From assembly GCA_024734555.1 (NCBI GenBank), contig JANPWX010000203.1:661516-725515 (forward strand): 64,000 nucleotides of DNA. The letters are read 5' to 3'. Of the stretch, positions 26,201-36,215 are shown piece by piece (the stretch's first letter is position 1; each line of letters opens with the position of its first letter). The position numbers were made by a program, and so were the translations under genes. Source of the DNA: Trochalopteron elliotii (Eukaryota; Chordata; Aves; Passeriformes; Leiothrichidae). Under the pieces are notes generated by a model, which was not told the DNA's origin, did no database searches, and saw only the letters and a list, made by a program, of their open reading frames with translations.

Positions 26201-27168
26201 GACAAAGATGTTTCTTAGAAATCCTTGCTAGAGTAAGGCATGGAAAAATCCAGTCTGTGGGAAGGATTCTAAAGCCCGTGTATGATTCATGTTTTTCTTC
26301 AGAGAATACCAGATTTTTCTATTTCAAGCAACATCATCAAAACATAGGGCAGTGATTATTTTTTTTTTTGATGCTGTAGACTTCTCTTTGCATTGCACCT
26401 TGCAAACAAACAGAGAAGGTAAGATTCTCACTGCTTAAAGGACTGTCAACTAAAAGAAAAATATCTCCTTTCAGAGAGGAGAAGCCAGGAGAAATTTTTT
26501 TTTTTTTTTTAATTTTCACATCTTCATACAAACAAGTTTGTTCCCAATATGTGAAATGGGGTAGGAGAGAAGGGTGGCATGTAAAATAGGTAAATAAGAA
26601 AGGTGGGGACACAGCACACAACCCTTCAGCCAACTGCCCAGGGTGAAAACATGGGCTTGAAAAAGGACAGAGAGGCTTCTCTCAGTGCTAATTTCTTCTC
26701 ACAAGAGGAAGTAGCATAACATGATACCCCAAGCATTATGGCACTGGAGATATCCATTGAAAACCTCCAAATAAAGATGAACTGAATCCCTTTTGTGCGT
26801 CTGATGCGTGTGCAAAGACAAGACATTAAAGACCATGGCACTGAACAATTGTAATGCCAAGACAGGATGGAATGAATTACAGACACTGAAATCACAGGAA
26901 CAGCTGTGCCACACTGTACACATCATAACCTTGCAGCATGAAAGGGATGAGTCAAGAGGACTATTTCGTTTCTAAATCTGATTTTCCATTATTTGGGTTA
27001 GGAGTCAGAGTGTTTTAGCAATAGATCTAGAACTCCTCTGGGTTTGGATGCAGGCATGTCTATGTACACACAACTGCTTCTCATTGAAATGAAGTGGTAG
27101 GAAAAGAGGAAATTTGAAGGAATATCACAGTTTCAACCAGGCTTTAAAAATAAAAAAATAAAAAAAAA

Positions 27169-27214
27169 TAAAGAGAGGTCTGCAGGGCTTCAAAGCTCTG
27201 CAGACCTCTCTTTA
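27169..27214 (+). other. Near-perfect hairpin, 21-bp stem and 4-nt loop
   Basis: The left arm 27169-27189 (taaagagaggtctgcagggc plus t) pairs with 27194-27214 around a tcaa loop. All pairs are Watson-Crick except one G-T pair (27186/27197), which is a G-U wobble in plus-strand RNA but a C-A mismatch in minus-strand RNA. An A/T-only run precedes it. The stem is shorter than a normal pre-miRNA, and no terminator role is expected in a vertebrate. It may be a fold-back created by template switching, or a small structured RNA element. Confidence 0.8.
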
Positions 27215-29394
27215 ATAATTGTTACAGTGCAATCCATTAAGGACTGTAATTATGTGGGAAGTAGGTTCTCCCTGGTCCTGAGCCAAATACTGATTTCTAT
27301 TACCTGCTCTGGATGCCAGTGGCTCACAAGGAGTAGCAACGACATAAACAAAACAAGAATTGAACTATTGGGAGCCAACACCCCCCTGGCCAGAGTCAAT
27401 ACAAGGAAGGCACCAGGAAGAGCAGAGGTCTCCATGCCTCGAGCACAGCATCCTCCACATTTCCATCTTCCTGACTCCCACCTGCTTCCAGGCACTGAAG
27501 AAGAGATGATATCTCTGCTTTTAGGCTGCTGGGAGCTGGTGTGAGCATGGCTTTGCCCAAGCCTGGGGCAAAGGAGGGGCTGCAGGGGAGCAGCAGGTCC
27601 GCAGAGCAGCGGTGGAGCAAGGATGCAGGGTTGCCAAGCAACAGCCTTGCCACGGCAGGGGGGAGTTAAAATGGGATAGAAACTGGGTTTGATCGTGTGG
27701 GGCCACAGCAGCCCTCCCACCTGCTTTTCCCTCCTGCTTCCATTGAGTTGTGGGTCTGGATTTTCAGGAGAAGGTTTGGCCACAGGTGTGTCCTGCACCA
27801 TGAGCTCCAGTCGGCTCGTCCAGGAGGCTGCAGCAGGGAGAACCCTGAAGAAATATTTCCTTTGCCAACTTGTTGTCATGGATAATGCAGCAAGAGCAGG
27901 AGCAGGCTGCTGGAGGTTCTCCACACAGAGTGAAACCAGACCTGACCCATTGACACATCTGTGTCAGGGGTGCTCCATCCTTTGTCTCAGACACACAACA
28001 CAGGGGAGATTTTTTCCTTCATACCACTCTGTGCAACAAGTGGAGCCTCTGTGTTATTCTGTAGTGGTTTTTAACCAAAACCACCACATATTCCCATATA
28101 AAGTTCTTGTCTCTGTTCTGTGAGGACAAACATTTGAGGATATGGCATCAGAGGAGACTTTCAAAAAGGTTTTAGGCAAGAGCCTAAAAGCTTTCAACCT
28201 TCACCTATTCTGGTGAAGAGGGACCGGTTTGAGGTGGGATGGAATTAACAGGAATAAAAACTCCTGACAACTCATGGGGCTGGACCACATATGCTGGAAA
28301 GACTTTTCTGAAGGCTGACCTCAGGGATCCCAAGCCTCTCTCTGCCAGGACAATCTCCCACCAGCCCAGCTCCTCACAGCCATGCCCCACCCCACAGCTT
28401 CCACCAACCCCAGCTGCTGGTTCCAGCTGCAAAACCCTGTGCTGCTCTGCCTCCTCCCTGGTGAAACTCAAGGTTTTCAGTTTAACAGCAAAAATTATTT
28501 GTGCCCCTCCCTCTCCTGTTAACCCTTTTTTGCCTGCCCACACTTTATAGCACCAACACACTGTGTGCTTATGCACCACTGCACAAATAATTTTGACTTC
28601 ATGTTGCATTTTCTGTGACTTATTATTTACAGACAAAGGGGGCAAAAGGCTGTGGAGGAAACTGCATTTGCATTTACTTTTAAGTACAGGACATAAGTTT
28701 TACCAATGGAAATTGTTCACAGATGAGATGGATACATTCTCTGTGCATTTCAAGTCACTCAGTCATCCAGGGAAACACAAAAGGTTATAAAGCAGACACT
28801 TATCTCTCTTCCATCCATCTATTTTGGTCTCCTTTAATAGACAAAAGGGAGGAGAAAACACATTTTAAGAGATGATTCCTCCTACCTTAAAGTGGTTGGC
28901 TGACGTAGAACAGAAATCACACCCTGGAAGTTCCCATTCCTCTCTCTACAGGCATTGTGTGGATAGGCTACAGTGAATTGCACCATAAACACTTTAAATT
29001 AAGTGAGATGAGCAATGTCCAGAGCAGCCAACTGTTGCTGAGGTTTTTGAATAGCAGCAAGCCCACAGGCAGGATTTGAAGGCAGCTAATGGAGATCTTG
29101 TTTTTTGGGGAGGAAATTCTTCTATGAGAGCAGAAAAGCACTTTGCTGTAAGTTTGGCAAACAAGTGGAATTTCACATGCTGGCTGGAGATGGAAAATAA
29201 CTCCAAGTACTTAATGGGAGAAGTTTGGTAGGGATGTGTTTATGGAGGACTTCAGCAGTAGAGGAGAATTATGTGAGAGAGAAACAATGGGATATCCCGC
29301 CCTGTGAAGGGTTTTGGATTAAAATGAAAGCCTGGATAAACATGAGTGATGCCAATACACTGAACACATATTAAAGGAGAAAAATCAAATTGGT

Positions 29395-29945
29395 CATGTC
29401 ATCCACTGGTGACAACACATCTGGAGTAGTCTGTACCACTTCTGGTCTCCTCAGAGCAAGAAAAACTCAGACACACTGGAGTGAGTCTAGTGAAGACCAC
29501 AAAAATGGTTAAAAATGGGAGAATCAGACCCATGAGGAGAGACAGAGAGCTGTGACTACTTAGACTGGAGAAGGCTCAAAAGGATCTTAGTAACGAGTAA
29601 AAATAGTGGATGGGATGGTGTAAAGAAGCTATAGCCTGACTCTTCTTGATGGTATTCAGTGAACAAAAAAAAGGCAAAAGACACAAACAGAAACCAAGCA
29701 GCTCCATTTAAAGATAAGATTATATATATATATATGTATAAAATGCATTTACTTTTTCACTGAGGGTAAAAAACACTGGCAGAAGTATCCTACAGGGTGT
29801 CCATCCTTGGAGTTATTCAGAGTTTGACAGGACACAGTCCTGAGCCATCTGCTGTAGTAGTTGACCCTGCTTTGGGCAGCAGAGCTGCTCTACACATGCC
29901 AAGGTCATCCTCATGGATCTGATTCACTGATTTCATTCTCCACAG
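29395..29945 (+). mobile_element. CR1 LINE 3' end, plus orientation, older copy
   Basis: CR1 landmarks appear in order: acatctggagtagtctgtac, cacttctggtctcc, gactggagaaggctc, aggcaaaagacacaaacag, cactgagggtaaaa, gtgtccatccttggagttat, ggacacagtcctgagc and gttgaccctgctttgggcag. The copy is diverged and interrupted by a TA microsatellite at 29720-29740. It is 5'-truncated and non-coding. Confidence 0.85.
29720..29740. repeat. (TA)n microsatellite inside CR1
   Basis: This is a short TA run with one G interruption (tatatgtata), lying within the diverged CR1 copy. Confidence 0.9.
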
Positions 29946-32100
29946 AGAAGCTGATCTGGTCCAACACAGACTGGTGCTATGCTACTTCTTGTTAATTTTC
30001 TTGGGGACTGTGTTTTGGGTTTGGTTGGGGTTTTTGGTTTTATTTTTGGGGGGCTTTTTTGTTGTTTTTTTAAAGTATAGCCACCTATCAAAAGCGGTTT
30101 CTTCACCACCAACACATATTTTTAGGTAATGACAGCTCATTTCAAAAGCCTACATTTACTAATAGTTATCACAGTTGGATTTTCTCTGAGCTGAAGTGCT
30201 CATAAAGTTTATTGAGTAAACAGTGTCAATATCATCTGTGCAGGAAAAAAAAAAACGGGCAAATAAAAAGAGCTTTTCTGCCTTCCCTGTGAAGGACTGC
30301 AGTTTAGTGGAGAGGGAAGTAGGTTGAAAATGCATTTCCTCCACTATTTTGGATAATTTCCCCCAAAAACAGAGCAAGCAACCCCCCCCCATGGCTCCCC
30401 ACCCCTCAGCACACAGGGGTGGGTGGGGTGCAGCCACAGCCACGTGCAGGGAAGGACTTTGGCACGTGTCACCTGGCACAGAGTGACAGTGTTTGCCTCC
30501 AGAGCCATCAGGGGTGCACGTTCCACACATCCTGTTCCATCCCTACGGATCACATCCCTGCTGATTCATGTCTTCCCTCAGCAGGCTGTTTCCTCTCTCC
30601 CCACCTGACACTCCTCTCACACGTTCCCCCCTCCTGCTCCCATCACTCTCCTGCATATCTGGGTCCTGTCTGTTCCTGCTGTCTCCTCCTTTGAAACAAT
30701 ATGACTGAAACACAACGAGCTTTAAGCATTTTTTTAGCTGAAGGTTAAGCCAGAAATCTTAAAGAAACACACCTGCCTTGCATAACAACTCCTGTCTTTC
30801 CTGCACAGCAATGTGGAGAGAATAACTTCTTATTATTTTGGTCTTCCTGCTATTTTCCAAAATGTGGATATGAAAAATAAAGCGATGCTTAATTAGCTAC
30901 AAGTCAAAAAAATTAATCAAAATTATTATGCTATAAAATAAATAAATAATAGATAATAAAATAAATAAATGAAGATTCTATTTTTAAAAGTTTATTTAAA
31001 GAAAAAACATGCTTTTTAAAGAAAAAAAATCACCAAATATGCTAGATGATGAGGCACTGAGTTATTGAATTATACTAACTTTAGGTAGAAGTTTAAGGTT
31101 GATCAAAAAGTTGACTGACATAATGCCTTCTTTCTGGAAAAACTGAATTCAGTACATTAGAAACTTTCTGCTGTATGAGCTCAAAATTTCAATATGGTTT
31201 CTTAACTAGCATGTTCAGATTACAAAAACATTTTTTTCAGAATAAGGAAAACATAGTAATTTCATTTTTTTTCCATATGAATTTTGGGATTTCTGACAGT
31301 TTAGAACTGCAATTATAGCAGGTTAGCTTTTGTCACTGGACATTAATTCAAACTTATGTTTTTTCAGTTAGTTTTAATATACATACAGAGGACTTCACTG
31401 TAAGGAGTGGTTTTCTAATAGTTTTTCTGTATCTAGATGTTCTTCCAGGCACATAGGAAAAGATATTTGGTGATCTCACTTTAAGCCCTAACAGATAATT
31501 ACCACAGACCGTGGCACAGACAAATCTCTGCCCTCGGAATTTGCAAAAGTCATCGGCAGCTGTTTCAGGTCAGGACTGATGGGAACTGGCAAAGCTTTGT
31601 GGGAAAATGGCAAAACGCTCACATGGGCACGTCCAGCTCCAGTGTCACAGACTTCTCACACCAGGAATGAGCAGATCCCCCTAAACAACCTTTACAAAAT
31701 GAGGGAGGGGTGATGGGGGCAGGGAGAGGTGAGAGCTCATTTGTCTTCAATAGTTAATATTAAGAAATGAGTTCTCAACAGGTCAATACTTGCTAATCAC
31801 CACAAAGAATTTTCCTCTGTGTGCTGGAAGTCTGCCCCCAATCATTTCTTGTACCCGATGACCTTCCACGAGTGCAACACGTATTGTTTAAACCCATTTA
31901 TAAATTCAGCTTCCTGGAAGAGATGTTTCTCTAAAGATTAACAGGAAACTGTTTGAACCCAGTAGAAAGAAACAGATACAGCTACCACGTCACCTTCTCA
32001 GAAGATACAACTCAAACTAAGATCTTCCAAATACCACATATTAGAATACCATATATTAGTTTCCTTTCCTGTTCAGGGTGACAGATGACACAGGGGTGGC
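29946..32100. other. Non-coding DNA, G/T-rich tract then AT-rich
   Basis: At about 30000-30072 the plus strand is almost only G and T, with G runs of 3 to 6 (ttggggact, ttttgggtttggttgggg, tttttggggggc). From 30.85 to 31.45 kb the DNA is strongly AT-rich with ATAA simple repeats (about 30930-30972). No exon was seen. A short C run occurs at 30382. Confidence 0.6.
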
Positions 32101-32395
32101 TGTTTCTGCCGTTTCAGAACACGTCCTTTAGCCAAATGTGGGGGCCGGGAGGGCGGCAGGGGAAGCAGGCATCCTTCGTGCCTCTCCCCGAGAAGGATGC
32201 TCTGATGTTCGCAGAAACAGCCGCTCGGTTTCGGGCCGTCCCTTGGCGGGCTGAGCGGCTTTGAGCCATCACAGAGCTCACCCTTCCCTTCTCCTGGCGG
32301 CTCCCGCAGCCACCGCGACTCGTCCGACCCCTCCGGGCACCGCCGTGACCCCGGGGAGCGCTGGGGGACAAGGGGAAGGGGACGCCCGCGGCGGG

Positions 32396-32402
32396 GCTCA
32401 CC
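32396..32402 (-). other. Putative splice donor (ATG|GTGAGC)
   Basis: Minus-strand GTGAGC immediately follows the 43-nt coding exon and matches the GTRAG donor consensus. It sets the end of the exon and its phase (1). Confidence 0.5.
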
Positions 32403-32444
32403 ATGCGAGATGCTGTGGAGCAAGGCGACGGCCAACATCCACAT
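32402..32444 (-). CDS. First coding exon, signal-peptide-like, gene not identified
   Basis: On the minus strand an ATG (32444-32442) with G at -3 opens MWMLAVALLHSISH. It is followed by one more base (G) and then GTGAGC at 32401-32396, a good splice donor, so the exon ends in phase 1. The hydrophobic core LAVALL fits the start of a secretory signal peptide whose cleavage site would lie in the next exon. Phase-1 first introns are typical of secreted and cell-surface proteins. It is the first ATG in its frame, although the frame is open for about 128 codons upstream in GC-rich DNA. An upstream ATG at 32679 in another frame would give a 52-codon uORF if it is transcribed. If unspliced, the frame would run to 32073 with low-quality sequence, which I consider less likely. 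I do not recognise the family. No second exon was found in the 32 kb to the left. Confidence 0.55.
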
Positions 32445-32720
32445 GCCCCCCGCCGCTCCCCCGCTGCCCCGCTGGCCCTCGCCTGGCTCGGCTGGTGGCT
32501 GCTCGGAGCCCAGCGAGCGCTCAGCCCCGCCTGCAGCCCCGCGGCTCCGCCGACACTCGCCCGGAGCTCGGGCGGGGGAAGAGGCGGCCGGCGGCGGGGC
32601 CCAGGTGTGTCCTTGGCTCGGGGAGGCGCCCGCGGGATGACACAGGTGACAAAATCCTCCGGCGTGGCCGCACCGGCATCCCCGGCAGCGGCAGCAGCGG
32701 CGGCGAGCCGGTTCCTCGCA

Positions 32721-32781
32721 CGCCTCCTCCTTCTTCCTCCTCCTCCTCTTCCTCCTCCTGATGCTGCTGCTGATGCTCCTC
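32721..32781. repeat. CCT/CTG-type trinucleotide tract in CpG island
   Basis: Plus-strand cctcctccttcttcctcctc is followed by cctcctcctg and atgctgctgctgatgctcc. On the minus (transcribed) strand this is a GGA/GAG then CAGCAG purine-rich tract in the presumed 5'UTR. Length variation is likely here. The plus-strand polyserine frame is spurious. Confidence 0.85.
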
Positions 32782-32933
32782 ACACGGCTCCCCTCGGCCC
32801 GGCGGCAGGCGGGCGGGCAGGCGGGCACATCTTCCTCCCCTCTCCTGCTTCTTTGCCGGCTCTGCTCCCCTCCTGGGCTGGCTCTCCGGCGGCTCGGAGC
32901 GCACCGAGCCCGCTGCTCGGCTCCCCGGCTGCC

Positions 32934-33010
32934 TCCCGGCGCGGCGGAGGGACCAGCGCTAACCCCAGCCCTCCCTCCGCAGCCTTAAAGCACCACCGGG
33001 TCCGCACAGC
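32934..33010. repeat. 77-bp segment duplicated at 21014-21090
   Basis: This segment is exactly identical to the bases directly right of the 285-N gap. At this locus it sits in the upstream part of the CpG island, in the presumed 5'UTR or core-promoter zone of the minus-strand gene. Confidence 0.95.
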
Positions 33011-33153
33011 GCGGGGAAAAGCGAGACCTAAAGGAACAGGGACTGGAAGACTTGCTGTGGTGTGACAATATCGCTGTGTGCACGGAGAGCGCACGCTGCA
33101 TCACCCAGCAGCACAGCCCAGGTGGCACCCCCGAGGGACCAGCGGGAAAAACT

Positions 33154-33210
33154 CTTAAACATAGTCCAGCCTAAGAGAACTAAGAACTGTTTGGCTGGAC
33201 TGTGTTTAAG
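33154..33210 (+). other. Hairpin, 18-bp stem and 21-nt loop
   Basis: cttaaacatagtccagcc (33154-33171) pairs with ggctggactgtgtttaag (33193-33210). The only non-Watson-Crick position is a T/G pair, a U-G wobble if transcribed on the plus strand and a C-A mismatch on the minus strand. It lies at the edge of the CpG island. The total length of 57 nt is small for a microRNA precursor, but the stem is too long to be chance. Its nature is unknown. Confidence 0.8.
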
Positions 33211-33664
33211 GCGGTGTTGACTTTGTTTCTTACGACTTCTGATGGTTTATACGAAATTGTGTGTATTGTATGTAATTTATTCTGGCTATTGACCTTTCTT
33301 GCTTGAGATATCCTTGCCGAGTGGCAAATCTTCCAGGGAATGGAGTAGCTTGATTTCCCACTCATGTGTAAGTCAGAGGGAGGGTGTTGGAGCTCTCTGG
33401 AATGTAAGATTTTTTCCTAGATTGGTGACAGTGTTAGTCCAGCCCGAGATCCAAGCCACAAACCTTAGACCTGGATCTCACAGGTATTTAGCTCATCCTC
33501 TGCATGAGAAAAGTGGAACCTCTTCTCTTTAAGGTGCTCACACACACGAGCAGCAGCTCAAGGTGAAAAGATGTTTAAAATTATTTTCCCTCAAAGGGAA
33601 GTGTAGTGACACTGACAAGAGGGTGGAAACTGGCATTTAAAGTGGTCTTGGGGACTTCATGACT

Positions 33665-33745
33665 TGCAGAACCACAGAATCATCAAAGTTGGAAGAGAAT
33701 TTCAAGATCCTCCTGTCCCACCATCAACTCAGCAGCACCATAAAG
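33665..33745 (-). mobile_element. CR1 LINE 3'-end remnant
   Basis: The plus strand reads agaaccacagaatcatcaaa, then gttggaagagaatttcaaga and tcctcctgtcccaccatcaa. This is the reverse complement of the CR1 terminal segment, strongly truncated. Confidence 0.75.
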
Positions 33746-34897
33746 AGGCTGTTTGAAAGAAAAGCTGAAGTGGTTTAATGGGGAGCTGAAGAAGGGTCTG
33801 TGATAAAGGCATAAAACTCCTCAATAAAACAGCAGCAACAAAAATAAATAATAAAAATAGATAGATTATGTAGTACTTGAGTTGATGAATAAGACAAAAT
33901 AGTAGATGCAAAGCTACCAAAAGTGATTAAAACATGGAAATATTTATTAGTTTATTTTTTATACTGGAAAGGCAAATTATCTTCTGGGTTTTGGGATGAG
34001 ACAGGTCAGTACACATGTACTTGGATGGCCAGAGAGTAAGCTCTGAGAATTGCACATAGAGAATATCTACAGCAGAGAACAGACACACAATGGGGTTATG
34101 GGAGGAAAATAATGCCAGACCACGCTCATGCTGAGTAAAAGGCAGCAAGTTCTGGGTACACGAGGCTGGAGAAAGAGGGAGATGTTAGAAATAAATCCAG
34201 AGTGTGCCTTGGAGCAGCTGTAAGGATGCAAACATTGACAGTGACAAGAGGAGGGCAGACCAGGAAGGGGGAGGAGAGAGTCTGGGCTGAACTTGGGTCT
34301 TGGGAATGGGAGGAAAGATGTTTCTTTAAGTGTTTGTTTAGTTGAATATCTTCTTTCTTCTAAATACCTAAATCAGTAATTAAAAGTTTGTTTTCATTGG
34401 CTATAAATTAATTAAGTGTAATCCCCTGAGTTGAGTCATCTTCTGAGAACTTATTGCTGGTTCTACAAGTAAATGCAGTACTTCATAATATCTGCTAAAG
34501 AACTGTTGGAAAAAAAGAAGAAAAGAGGGGGAAAATCATCAATTTTCTAATTAAGGCAAACCGCAAAAACACTGAATTAATTATTTGTGAGATTCTAAAC
34601 ATGGGCTTGGCTTCTTCTCACTTGTTGCATAAATTAAATAAGCAAAAATCTCAGCAATAATTCTGTAAAGCCATGCAATTTCTTTATTTTAGGATGGATA
34701 GCAGGTGTTTTGTGCCCAGGAACATTTTCCTTGGTATACTATATATAGCCTCCTCAAAAAAAGAAATAATGATTAGTTGTGAAACAAATATTCTCTTGCT
34801 GATTTGAAATTATCAAAATGGTTTCTTAAACCAGCAGAAGGGAAAAAAACATGATTTTATTGTTGGTTGTTGTATTAAGTAATTTTGCTGTTGGCTT
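33746..34897. other. Non-coding DNA, no gene seen
   Basis: AT-rich DNA with no recognised exon. An AAAT/AGAT simple stretch lies near 33841-33868 and a purine-rich run near 34504-34535. Confidence 0.6.
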
Positions 34898-35075
34898 CCT
34901 GATTCACAGAATCACAGAATGGGCTGAGTTGGGAGGGACCCATCAGGATCACCAAGTTCAGCTCCTGGCTCTTCACAGGACACCCTAAAAATCCCACCTT
35001 GTGCCTGAGAGCATTGTCTAAGTCAGAAATTCTACTGCAAAAGCTTCCATGAGGACCAGCAGTGAATGTTTGGGA
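34898..35075 (-). mobile_element. CR1 LINE 3'-end fragment
   Basis: The plus strand has ttcacagaatcacagaatgg, gctgagttgggagggaccca, tcaggatcaccaagttcagc, tcctggctcttcacaggaca and tgtgcctgagagcattgtct. This is a reverse-oriented CR1 3' end including the terminal 'acagaatcacagaat' octamer-type repeats. Confidence 0.85.
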
Positions 35076-35399
35076 ATGTATCAATTCTAAAACAGGATAA
35101 TTATGCACAGGATCTTTTTTCTTTTTTTAATGATATGAAGCGATGTGATCCAGAATCCTTGACAACCTTTTGTGCACTGATCTTCCCCAGCATCCCTGTA
35201 AGTCTGGAGTGTTCTGTTATTCCTGCATCAAAGAAGAACTAAAGCCCAGGGAAGCCAAGGGCAAATCCACAAAATGATTCAGGCAGTGAAATTGTCCACG
35301 TTGCAGAAGTCAAGTTTTAGGTGGTCTCATAATTTTGGAACTCACAAGTTCATGTAGTACCCAGTGTCCTGGTGGTTCATATACCACCAAGTGTAAAAT

Positions 35400-36215
35400 G
35401 GGATTCAGGGGTATCTTGGTTTGGAAGGACAGGTGTCTGCCAGGGAAGGCTGGAGTTTCCCTTGGAATGGAGAATGTAAACCTCCTCCCTCTGAATTATT
35501 ATAATTTTGAAATTAAGGGGTTTTCAGGCAAAGATGTGGGAATAGGAATAACAGTTCTTTACTAGAAATATTAAAAATATAAATGTAGTATTACAGAAAA
35601 CAAAAAAAAAAAAACAAAAAAAAAAAAAAAAAAAGAAAAAGAAAAAAATACCCAAGCAAACAAGAAAAAATCCTAGAAACCCTGACAGAGTCAGAATACA
35701 GCCTGACACCCTGTTGGTCAGGGTGTTGGGAGCCGTCCAAATAAGTCCTCCTGGAGGGACAGATGTGGTTCTGTTGGAGCAGAGATGATCCTGTAGGAGG
35801 GTGTAGTTTTCTCTGAAGGTCCAGTGGTGCTGAGATGGGTCCAGTTTTCCTCTGGGAATCCAGTGCAAACAGGCTGTGCTGCTGTTCTGAATGTCAGGTT
35901 TTATGCAGGTAGGAATGCTGGGTTCCTCCCAATGGGATGATGGAATTGTCTCACCCCTGCAGTGAGCCTGGATGGCCCATGGACAGCAGAGATCCCCTGG
36001 AGGGAGGATGGATTGTGGAAGAGATAAAGAACACTGCCCCAGCTGGTTTAACAGCTGGCCCATGGACAGAAGGCACCCAGCCCCTCTCTCCCCCAGAGTT
36101 ATGAGGAATGGGTTATACAAAAGATAAAGAAAAAAAAAAATCTCCCCAACCGGTTTTAACAGATGGAAAATAGAATACACATTTTTGGTCACATATGGCA
36201 ACCCAAGGCAAGGGG
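35400..36215. mobile_element. Solo LTR-like repeat (endogenous retrovirus-derived), non-coding
   Basis: This block (ggggtatcttggtttggaag, ggacaggtgtctgcc, ggcaaagatgtgggaatagg, acaccctgttggtcagggtg, ttttaacagatggaaaatag, gtcacatatggcaacccaagg) matches my memory of an interspersed LTR-type repeat frequent in passerine assemblies. I could not check it. No viral gene is present. An A-rich tract sits at 35600-35649. Within the block, 35973-36055 and 36056-36162 form a diverged direct repeat; both carry tggcccatggacag, an agataaaga string and a gg-ttt-aacag end. The 225-codon minus frame over it is a product of the A tract. The family and exact ends are uncertain. Confidence 0.55.
35600..35649. 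repeat. Poly-A / AAAAG low-complexity tract
   Basis: About 50 bp are nearly pure A with occasional C and G, inside the LTR-like block. Its length is likely unstable. Confidence 0.95.

Larger units (their letters stand above)
21091..29394. other. Non-coding DNA, no gene seen
   Basis: No exon was recognised. Contents are a CA microsatellite (21315-21342), an A/C low-complexity tract (23189-23282), polypurine runs (about 21527-21557 and 24311-24375), T runs near 25785-25808 and 26497-26512, and the 21-bp-stem hairpin at 27169-27214. The GC-moderate part at 27.25-27.95 kb holds a 224-codon minus frame that I judge to be chance. Confidence 0.6.
32110..33130 (-). promoter_or_regulatory. CpG island / probable promoter of the minus-strand gene
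   Basis: About 1 kb of very high GC and CpG density contrasts with the AT-rich flanks on both sides. It contains GC-box-like strings (ggggcgggc-type and cccgcc runs), a GA-rich trinucleotide tract on the minus strand and no TATA box that I would trust. This is the classic vertebrate CpG-island promoter. The signal-peptide-like exon lies inside it, with an estimated 5'UTR to its right on the plus map. Bidirectional activity cannot be excluded. No transcription start was assigned. Confidence 0.85.

Noticed and set aside
27250..27924. 224-codon minus-strand open frame
   Set aside because: The residues are low-complexity (P, S, L and W rich) with no domain, and the opposite strand carries overlapping frames too. 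No splice or promoter context was found. GC-moderate DNA gives such frames by chance.
28205..28645. 146-codon minus-strand frame
   Set aside because: No domain, no splice signals, and overlapping frames on the other strand.
32261..33065. Long plus-strand frames of 166 and 220 codons in the CpG island
   Set aside because: Ala/Pro/Ser/Arg-rich translation of GC-rich DNA with few stops in any frame. The minus-strand exon with a splice donor is the better reading.
35524..36201. 225-codon minus-strand frame
   Set aside because: It lies over the LTR-like repeat and ends in a phenylalanine run made by the poly-A tract. It is not a gene and not a viral protein.
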